Shown: piece by piece, positions 25,101 to 32,519 of the stretch
Layout: each line of letters begins with the position of its first letter
How positions within the stretch are numbered: the stretch's first letter is position 1
Program-made: the position numbers and the translations under genes
The notes under the pieces: generated by a model
The model's database searches: none
Seen by the model: only the letters and a program-made list of their open reading frames with translations
Told to the model about the DNA's origin: nothing
NCBI GenBank assembly: GCA_045631525.1
Contig: JAZQUY010000011.1
Coordinates: forward strand, 1 to 56,890
Direction: 5' to 3'
DNA from: SIG440 sp045631525
GTDB lineage: Bacteria; Bacillota; Clostridia; Monoglobales; Monoglobaceae
Length of the DNA stretch: 56,890 nt

Positions 25101-27768
25101 CCGCTGTGACAAACCTTATATCTGCGGTAATAACCGTATTGGGGGATGCATAATCCACCACTGTTGCAGATGTATTTCTGACAACACCAATATAGCTGCC
25201 ATCACCTACTCCATGACGCCTAATACCATTTGGGGTAAATCTTATATAGTCACCCGCATCTTCGATTGTGACATAGCTTGACTCTGGCGCGAAATCAGTG
25301 AGAAGAATTTCGCCGTCGCCCTTTCCGTCTCTTATGGAATATTCCTCATAGTCAGGGCCGCTTGCAAATTTATATGCTGCAACGATGTCTGAGAAATAAT
25401 TAAATCCAAAGCCAACCATTCTCTCGTATTCTGCATCCAAAATCGACGGGATAGTGTTGAACCAACCTCTTGCAATATCAACCTGAGTCTTTATTTCAGT
25501 TGCCGTTGTTGCAGCATCAAGCGCGTTGATACAAGCTATCTTTGCATCTGCATTCAGGCTGTCACTAAGAGCAGCTGCAAGATCTGCATAGCCAAGGTCC
25601 GCTATTCTCGTTTTGAGATCATCTTCGCCTGTGCCTTGTGCAAAGGTGTTTCCATCAGTATAAATGTGCGCATTAATCAAAGCAGAATTGGTCACTGCCT
25701 TGATAGCAGTCCATTCAGCACTTGCTGTATTTGCATCCTTGAAACTTTTTACCCACAGGTTATAATCTTCAACCATACCTAAGAGGTCCATAATTGCTGC
25801 GTTTACATCAGCGTATGGTGTTGAATCGGTATAATCGTCATAGCCTTCAGCATCATAGAACTTATACATAAGAGAATAATCGCTGTCGTCATACGCATTA
25901 ACTCTGTCTGCAATTCCCAAAACATCTTTGATTGGAACATCTTCACCGCCAAGCTCGATAGTCACATCAAAGAAATTTTCCATATCAGTCTTATCCGTAA
26001 TTTCTGTCCCCGCAAAGCTTGGAACTATATCCTCCTCTGCGGTTGCCTGCTCGGCCTTTGCTTCTTCATATTTTTCTAAAAATACTTCAAAATCCGTACC
26101 AATCGCAGTCTTTTCATCGAACAAAACTCCGCAGATGAAATTCGTTTTTACATTAAATCCAAAGAAATCTGCCTTTTCACTATCAAGAAGTGTTTTAACT
26201 GCTGCTACATCGGTCGCATCGGCAAATTCTGCCATAAAACCTTTAACTTTCGAAGCTTTAACAAGCTCATCAATTATCTCCACACAAGTGAAATCATCAT
26301 AACATGTGCTGTCAACAGCGATTTTCTCACTTATAACAACACCAATGTTTTCCTTATCGGTTGCTTCCAAGCCGCTAAGCTCGGTTATATTGGAAATATT
26401 GTCTGCAAAATCTGTGAAGAAATCTCCTGCATTGTCCTTGTCAAGAACTTTAAAGGCAGTCTTAAATGCTGCCCAGTTGTTGAGCATACTGATTGGACCA
26501 ACACTCTCCGCAGTTTCACCAAAGGCTGAAACTGTAACTGTAACAGTGTTTCCTGTATATATAATAGGAAGAACTTTTTTGAAGCTTCCGTCTGATGTTC
26601 CAAACTGTGTTGCATAAATAAGGTTTGAACTTTCATCAACCGCCTTGAGTGTAATTTCCTCAGCACCGGCAATCTCACCCTCAACAGTGATTTCGTTTGC
26701 ATAAGTGCTGTATTCAAAACTTGTTGCATTGGATGATTCAACGCTGTCCGGTATTCCAAAAACACTCACCGGTGCGATTGGTTGCATATCATCCTCGTTG
26801 TTCCAGAGCATTGCTTCAACTCTGCCGCCCGAGGGAACCGTGCTTGCCGCTACAGCAGGTGCACTTGTCTTTGAAAGACCTGCATTGATAGAAACAGCTT
26901 CCTTTTCAAGACTTACTCTGTTTCCGTCTGCATCATATACTGCGGTGATTGCAACAGCTGCTGCTTCACATCCGCTGACTGTGGGAAAAGTTGGTGTGAT
27001 GTTTCCACTGTCTTCAACAAAAGTCGCTGCTTTTGAGGTAACTGTATTTTTCTTAACGATTGCAAAGTTATCAATAGCATACTTAGCCGAGAATTTACTT
27101 GCTTCACTTACTTTGAAGAACTTGTAAGCAACACCTGTTTTGGACGCACCTGCACCTGTCGCCCATTGTGCATAAACATAATCAGCATTTACCGCCTTAT
27201 TCCACGTAGAAATTTCATTGTTGAAAGAATTCGTGAGCAGTTCATATGTTGAATCTTCTGCACCACGTTCTTTTCTGTATACCTTTACAAGGGTGGCATG
27301 ATTAGCATAAAGTGATAGCCCTGCATAATCACCTACTTCAATTTTGTATGTATACCATTTTTCATCTACTGTTCCCACAAGACCTATTGACAAATGGTCT
27401 GTCGCCGCTGGATTTGTAGCAGTTGTGGCTGCATAAACAAAAAGGGGCGCAGAGTTGTCGTAACAACGGACATCAATGGTAATAACTGAATTCGGCAACA
27501 TAGGATTCTGGTTGATGTCCATATGCTGTATTGTGCTTGTACCATTGGCTGAAACAATCTGATATTTATTTCCGTCGGGTTCAACCCCCTCCGCTGTTGC
27601 CGCACTAAGTGATGGTGACGCGTGGGTAAATCCCATTTCATAATCGTTTGAATACAACGTTCCGTCTTCGATGGAATACGTTGTTGACGCTGCACCCACC
27701 GCAGGAATAATGCAGGTTGGCAAAACAAGCGCCATACAAAGCATCAAACATAAAAATTTTTTCGTCAT
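22117..27768 (-). CDS. Giant secreted protein: duplicated 800-residue unit, Gly-rich linker, three SLH domains
   Basis: An 1883-residue exported protein. Signal peptide 1-26 (LPTCIIPAVGA). Unit 1 (about 31-800) and unit 2 (about 808-1630) repeat the same order: the shared module (WYTYKIEVGDY; WYTYKFEIGNY), an Ig-like domain (ITAVYDADGN; VTIYDKNGVM, each ending in GGR.EA), a second beta domain (NEITVEGEI; NTITVEGTL), then about 380 mostly helical residues. A Gly-rich linker (1641-1666) leads to three SLH domains (1699-1883; GDGDGNFRPG, GYTDGRFGIG, QGDDFRYFYP), which should attach it to the wall polymer. The ATG at 27768 has AGGAGG upstream. It has its own promoter at 27910-27938. No enzyme motif is seen. 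Confidence 0.9.
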   Translation of the reverse strand: MTKKFLCLMLCMALVLPTCIIPAVGAASTTYSIEDGTLYSNDYEMGFTHASPSLSAATAEGVEPDGNKYQIVSANGTSTIQHMDINQNPMLPNSVITIDVRCYDNSAPLFVYAATTATNPAATDHLSIGLVGTVDEKWYTYKIEVGDYAGLSLYANHATLVKVYRKERGAEDSTYELLTNSFNNEISTWNKAVNADYVYAQWATGAGASKTGVAYKFFKVSEASKFSAKYAIDNFAIVKKNTVTSKAATFVEDSGNITPTFPTVSGCEAAAVAITAVYDADGNRVSLEKEAVSINAGLSKTSAPAVAASTVPSGGRVEAMLWNNEDDMQPIAPVSVFGIPDSVESSNATSFEYSTYANEITVEGEIAGAEEITLKAVDESSNLIYATQFGTSDGSFKKVLPIIYTGNTVTVTVSAFGETAESVGPISMLNNWAAFKTAFKVLDKDNAGDFFTDFADNISNITELSGLEATDKENIGVVISEKIAVDSTCYDDFTCVEIIDELVKASKVKGFMAEFADATDVAAVKTLLDSEKADFFGFNVKTNFICGVLFDEKTAIGTDFEVFLEKYEEAKAEQATAEEDIVPSFAGTEITDKTDMENFFDVTIELGGEDVPIKDVLGIADRVNAYDDSDYSLMYKFYDAEGYDDYTDSTPYADVNAAIMDLLGMVEDYNLWVKSFKDANTASAEWTAIKAVTNSALINAHIYTDGNTFAQGTGEDDLKTRIADLGYADLAAALSDSLNADAKIACINALDAATTATEIKTQVDIARGWFNTIPSILDAEYERMVGFGFNYFSDIVAAYKFASGPDYEEYSIRDGKGDGEILLTDFAPESSYVTIEDAGDYIRFTPNGIRRHGVGDGSYIGVVRNTSATVVDYASPNTVITADIRFVTAGMPFMINFAKPAAYTGADSNGLNVALVPRETNVWYTYKFEIGNYNSDTRVNNYVSVYVKEKGADDSTYELLTGLDVESGTNFTTSNNNMNNYGYIYNLNYASAKQVDIGYNTFKLKHDSWTEDIYNQTVTDMGVVMNVFERSYIAKRAELRNENGAVVTELPVSGTVTPVYTVKNTGKDCWVDSIVTIYDKNGVMVDIKCERKTVYAGEGTEISGPTVDVSDVPKGGRLEALLVDKTDRMRPIADVLALGTLPVIGETDCAETTFSTKANTITVEGTLKNKNENVVVTIKDLSDNILSTTQFKTVRQGYFKNTVIVDPALNMADTKVKVLVSTRDGVVEEEIDMSLKWNALKTALGSAITESFFDNFANCLEYYEPFSTADEKLVAKKTVISFADASEKTLMTALVNTFTKAGAFDEMTSQEILDKLVSIKKGIDDGKVAELETALTTAGDAQTIKELITSDSIKDFVTFDVTDVSNVDAVVGSLGLSSTDGIEEILTKFETAKTAQQSAESSTIGSAFKAISSKDAMNAFFTNDSYKTILGITETYSADDAEIMYSVFDAKSYDELDLSDNKAVAEAIKFVQGYVNEFNDWTDEVNGSATATAEWNAIEKVFGELSFVTPELVDTNWSDVNVTRAAGASATRLSKVYARLSDLGYTDLADAVTKLGDDSAVIAEKLACIDEIDLQANRQNGASIGYPSRVKEQVVLAANNGWITLDGNQSANDETFYRKMLAKPYNYLTDIRTAYYATPSGGAGSGGGTGGGTGGGTGSGAGGGSSKDDADSIVINQGTQTGGNTGLNINGAGHPAAPFKDVTAEYNWAEKSITGLRKYGIILGDGDGNFRPGANISREEFLSILLKVFKIENKETTVNFSDVKKNEWYYSTVATAYEMGIVKGYTDGRFGIGDNISRADMAVMVCRVLDMMGKAPKVEEVGYIFTDYAEIPDYAYNAVTRLQQMGLVQGDDFRYFYPTNSLTRAESAVVLWPIYQQSGSMIQ

Positions 27769-27909
27769 AGTCTTTTCCTCCTAAAAGTTTATATATGTAT
27801 TTAAATTTTAATAATTTGCTGTTTTTGTTTCAACCAATAAGGCTTTTCTATTTCCAAAAAACATTCAGGAACAATAAAGAAAAACACTGCCCACTAAAGG
27901 CTTAGGATA

Positions 27910-27938
27910 AACATACCACATTTCAACACAATTGTCAA
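27910..27938 (-). promoter_or_regulatory. Sigma-A promoter of the 22117-27768 gene
   Basis: TTGACA (27938-27933), a 17-base spacer and TATGTT (27915-27910) on the minus strand, about 140 bp before the start codon. The 419-bp gap 27769-28187 holds this promoter, an AT-rich leader and the terminator at 28045; nothing else is seen. Confidence 0.7.
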
Positions 27939-28044
27939 CAAAAATCATCAAAAGTGAAAGATTTTTTGAACTTGCTTCAGCCCATTCTTTCCGTTTCCAC
28001 CGAACCATCAAAGCGAATAATTTTCTATTAAAAGAATTTTTTGC

Positions 28045-28081
28045 ATAAAAAAACAGCCGCTAAAATTAGCGACTGTTTTTC
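28045..28081 (-). terminator. Terminator of the 28188-29708 gene
   Basis: An AT-flanked stem (AACAG, CGCTAA, loop, TTAGCG, CTGTT) with a T-rich tail on the minus strand, about 110 bp after the stop. It is nearly identical to the hairpin at 6256-6288, and the similarity continues into the adjacent bases (CAAATGGG). Confidence 0.75.
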
Positions 28082-28187
28082 AAATGGGGTAAATAAGAAT
28101 TATTATATTTCAACCAAAATGTTAGGGGATTTTGGCAGAAACCTTTTTTGTGAACACTTTTTAAAAGTGTTCTTCAAAATTCAATTC

Positions 28188-29708
28188 TTAGTCTATTGTG
28201 ATTGGAGTTTCAAGGATGGGCTTTCCGCCTGCCAAGCTGTTCCAAACATAAAGCTTTGATGCTGCTGTACCTGCTGTAACATTGAGGTCGAAATCAACGG
28301 TCAAGCCTGTGCGGTCAACAAAATCAACATCCTTCAAAACATCACCTGCATCATATGACGCAAGGATAGCTGTCTTTTTGCTATCTGATGAATCAAATGT
28401 GATGTCAGCTGCACTCTTTGACCATGTACCTGAATATGCAACATTCTTTCTCAACTGGAAGTTGTCGATTGAATATACTGCATTCTTGGTATTTGCACTA
28501 CCGGCGTCATCTTTGTAACCGAAGCCGAAAAGTTGAGTAGAACTTCCCCAACCTCCTCTGAGTAAGTAATCAACAGTTGCGGTACCAGCAGCGCCATTCC
28601 AACATGACTGGCTCACTCTGGTAAGTTTTTCATATTCTGAATCACTTGCGCCGCGGAGCTTTCTCCAAACTGTTACATATTCACCAGCAGAAAGAGTTGT
28701 TCCATCGGGGAAATTACCGATTTCGATTCTGTAGGTATACCATTCATCTTCTGTAGGAGGTATGAGACCAACACTCAAATTATTGTTGTCCGCAGCCTTG
28801 TGGAACACCCAGAATGCAGATGTACCATTGTCAGCACGAAGGTCCAATGTTATAACACTGTTTTTCAGGTCACTGGTGTTGCGAGCAGCATACATCATTA
28901 TACCATAGTAATCACTGTTATTTTTCACGGTGTAGTAGGTGTTTCCGTCAGCTTCCTGTGCCTTGGTTAGTGTAGCAGGGAATACAGGTATAACATTTCC
29001 GCCATCTTCAACAAATTCCGCTGCCTTTGAGGTAACCTTACCCTGTTTTATAACAGCAAAGTTGTCAAGTGAATATTGCGGATTTTTAGTAAGGGCGTCA
29101 CCACCATCATGTCTGAAACCAAAGCCGAACATATTGGGGTTACCACTACCCCAACCCTGTTTAAGAACACAGTCGGTCAGAGGATCGCCATAGTCAGAAT
29201 CTGCTGCATTCCGAAGTTTTCTGTAAACCTTTATATAATCGCTGTTGTTATAAAGAGACGCACCTTCAGGATAATTGCCAATTTCAATTTTGTAGGTGTA
29301 CCAATTGCCATCACCGATTCCTGCAAGTCCAACACCCAAGGCATACGTAGGGTCGGCCGGTCTGTGGAATACAAAAAACGGGGCTGTGGGATTGTCAGCA
29401 CGGAGGTCCAAAGTTATAACCGTATTGCGCAAACCAAAATTGTCAAAAGCATTATACTTAAACAAAGAATAGTAAGCGTTGGCAGGTCTAACAGTGTAGT
29501 AAGTGTTTCCTGTTGCATCTTCCGTTGCGCGGGTAGCGGTACCGGACCAAGAAGCATCAGGTGTAAATCCCGGTGCTGTTTCAAAATCTTCTGATATCAA
29601 TACACCGCTTTCGATATCGTAAGTTGAGGCTTCAACCATTGTCGGAATAATGCATGTAGGCAATATAAGTGCCAATGAAAGCATAAAAGATAAAAGTCTT
29701 TTCATCAT
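28188..29708 (-). CDS. Secreted protein with two WYTYKIE modules and a C-terminal GGKPIL domain
   Basis: A 506-residue exported protein. Signal peptide 1-27, sharing LPTCIIP with the 22117-27768 protein. Module copy 1 spans 30-225 (WYTYKIEIGNY, VYRKLRNAADSDY) and copy 2 spans 250-425 (WYTYRIEIGNF, VWRKLRGASDSEY). Between them lies only the first ~20 residues of an Ig-like domain (FVEDGGNVIPVFP), which looks like a deletion junction. The C-terminal domain (426-506) ends YVWNSLAGGKPILETPI. Unlike the 22117-27768 protein it has no SLH domain. AGGAGG precedes the ATG. It follows an uncharacterised gene by 58 bp, so they probably share a transcript. No catalytic motif is seen. Confidence 0.85.
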   Translation of the reverse strand: MMKRLLSFMLSLALILPTCIIPTMVEASTYDIESGVLISEDFETAPGFTPDASWSGTATRATEDATGNTYYTVRPANAYYSLFKYNAFDNFGLRNTVITLDLRADNPTAPFFVFHRPADPTYALGVGLAGIGDGNWYTYKIEIGNYPEGASLYNNSDYIKVYRKLRNAADSDYGDPLTDCVLKQGWGSGNPNMFGFGFRHDGGDALTKNPQYSLDNFAVIKQGKVTSKAAEFVEDGGNVIPVFPATLTKAQEADGNTYYTVKNNSDYYGIMMYAARNTSDLKNSVITLDLRADNGTSAFWVFHKAADNNNLSVGLIPPTEDEWYTYRIEIGNFPDGTTLSAGEYVTVWRKLRGASDSEYEKLTRVSQSCWNGAAGTATVDYLLRGGWGSSTQLFGFGYKDDAGSANTKNAVYSIDNFQLRKNVAYSGTWSKSAADITFDSSDSKKTAILASYDAGDVLKDVDFVDRTGLTVDFDLNVTAGTAASKLYVWNSLAGGKPILETPITID

Positions 29709-29766
29709 TGTTTTTCCTCCTAAAATAATATCTTTATATTGTAAATTTGGGGGTCATTTCACAAAA

Positions 29767-30696
29767 CTATTTATTTTTCACGAACCAACGCATTGCCTTT
29801 TTAGTGTATATGCGGCGTGTCTTCAGTGTATATGGGGCATAGAAAAGACCCGCAACATGACCGTCGCTTCTTACGATTGCCCAGCCATAGTCCCAGTTGT
29901 GACTTTTATACGTCATAGGGATTTCAGGTTTAACACGCACAAAGGGACGAGTTTCAGCAACCATAAATCCAGTTTCGCTGTAATAATAATGTGGACCTGT
30001 CTGAATAAAGAGCTCATGCTTCAAGTTTTCTTCTTCTCCATACAAGCCGTCGCATATACCCTGTATGCCCATCTTTAGTTCACAACCTGCATTGGATGCC
30101 TCATCAAGAAGCTTTGCAGAACCTGAAAGAACATTTCCGTCTGCATCATGAGATAACACCTCTGTCCAAGCGTCATCCACCAAGTATTTATAAGAATAAA
30201 AATCGTATACAAAATTTGAACTTGGACAGTTTGTGTCTTTATCAATAACGTCAAACTCATGATAATGAATCATGGGTTTTGGTGTGCCTCCGCCATTAAA
30301 CATTTCGGGAGGACGACAATCACCTGTGGGTATCTCTCCCTTTTCGTCAAGTAAAAGTCTTGCGCAAGCCTGTCTGCCGTCTTCGTTATACATAAAAAGC
30401 GACATTGAGGCTCTTGCACCAAATCTGTCCGGCAGTACAACCGGCTGACGCAGAGTCATCATTGCTCCTACCCATCTGTCATCTATCAAATATGTAGCGG
30501 GAAAATCCGATACTTCACGGATTATTTCTGTATTGTCAGAAGAAGTATCTATGTGTTCATTGTGTTTGAACTCAGTGTAAATCCTAAGGTCTGCAGCATT
30601 TTTTATTGCGGTTCTCAGGGCTTCAGAGGAACCTCCCACAACATTTCTTTGCATATCAAGTTCAAGTACATTACGATTTTTTTCCTTAAAAATCAT
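29767..30696 (-). CDS. Uncharacterised protein without signal peptide, first gene before the secreted cluster
   Basis: About 309 residues; I cannot assign a family or activity. It is rich in aromatic and acidic residues, with stretches such as DDRWVGAMMTLRQPVVLP, SSNFVYDFYSYKYLVDD, HYYYSETGF and NWDYGWAIVRSDGHVAG. It has no signal peptide or membrane segment, so it appears cytoplasmic, unlike all seven downstream proteins. The start is uncertain: the frame can open at TTG 30711 (no ribosome site), ATG 30696 (AGAAAGG directly abutting it, too close) or ATG 30654. It is 58 bp from the 28188-29708 gene and likely co-transcribed. It could be an enzyme acting on an imported product, or a sensor; both are guesses. 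Confidence 0.65.
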   Translation of the reverse strand: MIFKEKNRNVLELDMQRNVVGGSSEALRTAIKNAADLRIYTEFKHNEHIDTSSDNTEIIREVSDFPATYLIDDRWVGAMMTLRQPVVLPDRFGARASMSLFMYNEDGRQACARLLLDEKGEIPTGDCRPPEMFNGGGTPKPMIHYHEFDVIDKDTNCPSSNFVYDFYSYKYLVDDAWTEVLSHDADGNVLSGSAKLLDEASNAGCELKMGIQGICDGLYGEEENLKHELFIQTGPHYYYSETGFMVAETRPFVRVKPEIPMTYKSHNWDYGWAIVRSDGHVAGLFYAPYTLKTRRIYTKKAMRWFVKNK

Positions 30697-30711
30697 CCTT
30701 TCTCGAGTCAA

Positions 30712-31044
30712 AATCTATACTATACTACATTAATGATAACATAAATTTTATTTCCTGTTACATTTAAAGAATTTATGGCACAATTTACGCATTTCTTGAC
30801 CGACACCCACAAAGCCTATTTATAGTAGTTTTTTTGTGCAAATCTCATAATATTAATCTTGATATTTCTATATTTTTGCACATATTTACCTCTGTATTTC
30901 CATCCATACATTCCCATTTTGTAATTGGTTAAAACGGACATAAAGCTGAAAATTTTTGTAAAAATTAAAGGAAGTTTTTTTCATTATTGGATATACATTC
31001 ATTATCCCCTATCTAAATTTAGGAAATCACCAAAAACATAATAA
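30712..31044. other. AT-rich intergenic region upstream of the uncharacterised gene
   Basis: No coding frame, tRNA or repeat is seen. It must hold the promoter of the 29767-30696 gene, but no pair of boxes at 17-base spacing stands out, which may mean an activator-dependent promoter. Confidence 0.5.
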
Positions 31045-31069
31045 AAATCCCCCGTACAAAGGGGGATTT
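31045..31069 (-). terminator. Second of two tandem terminators after nfnB
   Basis: AAATCCCCC (31045-31053) pairs with GGGGGATTT (31061-31069) across a 7-base loop. On the minus strand it is followed by TTTTATT. Confidence 0.85.
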
Positions 31070-31081
31070 CATTGTATAAAT

Positions 31082-31114
31082 AAAACCTTGCAACCAGATC
31101 GGTTACAAGGTTTT
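31082..31114 (-). terminator. First of two tandem terminators after nfnB
   Basis: AAAACCTTG..AACC (31082-31094) pairs with GGTT..CAAGGTTTT (31101-31114), one mismatch, 13 bp after the nfnB stop. With the hairpin at 31045 it forms a double stop insulating the secreted cluster. Confidence 0.85.
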
Positions 31115-31127
31115 CATTTTACCTATT

Positions 31128-32519
31128 CTATTTATTTCTCAAATATTCATCAATCGCCTTCGCAGAAGACTTTCCTGCTCCCATGGCAAGAATAACTGTT
31201 GCGGCACCGGTAACGGCATCACCTCCGGCATAAACGCCTACGCGGCTTGTAAGTCCCGTTTCATCCTTTGTAATTATACAACCACGTCTGTCCGTATCAA
31301 GCCCGTCCGTGGTACTTCTTATGAGGGGATTTGGAGATGTTCCGATCGACATTATAACTGCATCCACATCCAGAATATACTCAGAACCATCTACCACCAT
31401 AGGACTGCGCCTACCTGATTCGTCAGGCTCACCAAGTTCCATTTTTACACACTTGATACCATTTACAAAATTCTGTTCATTTCCAATGATTTCCACCGGA
31501 TTGTTGAGGGTTTTGAAAATAATCCCCTCTTCCTCAGCGTGTTCCACTTCCTCGCGTCTTGCCGGCATTTCTTCCATTGAACGTCTGTAAACTATGTAAA
31601 CATCATCAGCACCAAGCCTTTTTGCACAACGTGCCGCATCCATAGCCACATTTCCTCCGCCTACCACCGCAACACGTTTTGCGTGCATTATGGGTGTCCT
31701 GGAATCTTCCTTGTAAGCTTTCATAAGATTTGTACGGGTAAGAAATTCATTTGCAGAATATACACCATTAAGGCTTTCGCCCGGAATATTCATAAACCTT
31801 GGAAGACCTGCGCCTGATCCGATAAACACAGCTTCAAAGCCCATATCAAAAAGCTCATCCACCGTAAGAGTTTTGCCGATTACCGCATTGGTAACAATTT
31901 CAACACCAAGTGCTTTGAGGTTTTCAATTTCACGTTTCACAATATCCTTTGGAAGCCTGAATTCAGGAATTCCATAAACCAAAACTCCGCCCGCTGTGTG
32001 AAGTGCTTCAAAAACAGTGACGCTGTAACCCAGCTTTGCAAGGTCTCCGGCACAAGTAAGTCCAGATGGTCCTGAACCGATAACCGCCACTTTTTTGCCG
32101 TTCTGAGCCGGCGCAGTGTTTACCTTTTCGGTTGCATTTACCATATGCCAGTCTGCCACAAAGCGCTCAAGTCTGCCTATTGCCACAGGCTCGCCCTTTA
32201 TCCCTCTCACACATTTTGATTCGCACTGTGTTTCCTGAGGACAAACTCTGCCACAGACAGCAGGGAGTGAGCTTTGTTTGTAAATAACTTCATAAGCCCC
32301 CTCAAAATCACCCTGGGCAACTTTCTCAATAAATCCAGGAATATCAATTTTCACAGGACAACCTGAAACACAAGGCCTATGTTTGCAATTGAGGCATCTT
32401 TGTGCCTCATCAATAGCCTGCTCCTTTGTATAACCCAAAGCCACCTCGCTGAAATTTTTATTTCTTATATCTGGTGCCTGAACGGGCATTTCATTCTTTT
32501 TCGGTGCCATATTAGCCAT
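31128..32519 (-). CDS. nfnB: NADH-dependent ferredoxin:NADP+ oxidoreductase subunit B (NfnB / GltD-like)
   Basis: A 463-residue Fe-S flavoprotein, the large subunit of the electron-bifurcating complex that couples NADH, NADPH and ferredoxin in the cytoplasm. Cys clusters for two [4Fe-4S] centres lie near the N-terminus (CLNCKHRPCVSGCP and CGRVCPQETQCESKC), followed by an FAD motif (VAVIGSGPSGLTCAG) and an NADP-binding motif (VAVVGGGNVAMDAAR). The same fold occurs in glutamate synthase small subunit, but pairing with nfnA directly upstream favours Nfn. I chose ATG 32519, with AAGGAGG 9 bases upstream, over 32558. It overlaps the nfnA stop by 8 bases, so the two are translationally coupled. Confidence 0.9.
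   Translation of the reverse strand: MANMAPKKNEMPVQAPDIRNKNFSEVALGYTKEQAIDEAQRCLNCKHRPCVSGCPVKIDIPGFIEKVAQGDFEGAYEVIYKQSSLPAVCGRVCPQETQCESKCVRGIKGEPVAIGRLERFVADWHMVNATEKVNTAPAQNGKKVAVIGSGPSGLTCAGDLAKLGYSVTVFEALHTAGGVLVYGIPEFRLPKDIVKREIENLKALGVEIVTNAVIGKTLTVDELFDMGFEAVFIGSGAGLPRFMNIPGESLNGVYSANEFLTRTNLMKAYKEDSRTPIMHAKRVAVVGGGNVAMDAARCAKRLGADDVYIVYRRSMEEMPARREEVEHAEEEGIIFKTLNNPVEIIGNEQNFVNGIKCVKMELGEPDESGRRSPMVVDGSEYILDVDAVIMSIGTSPNPLIRSTTDGLDTDRRGCIITKDETGLTSRVGVYAGGDAVTGAATVILAMGAGKSSAKAIDEYLRNK

Noticed and set aside
24751..25281. 176-codon plus-strand frame inside the giant SLH gene
   Set aside because: It is antisense to a conserved repeated unit, has low-complexity content and no ribosome site.
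31128..32519. Glutamate synthase small subunit (gltD) as the name for the Fe-S flavoprotein
   Set aside because: The fold fits, but no large glutamate synthase gene is present and an nfnA gene overlaps its start, so NfnB is the better call.
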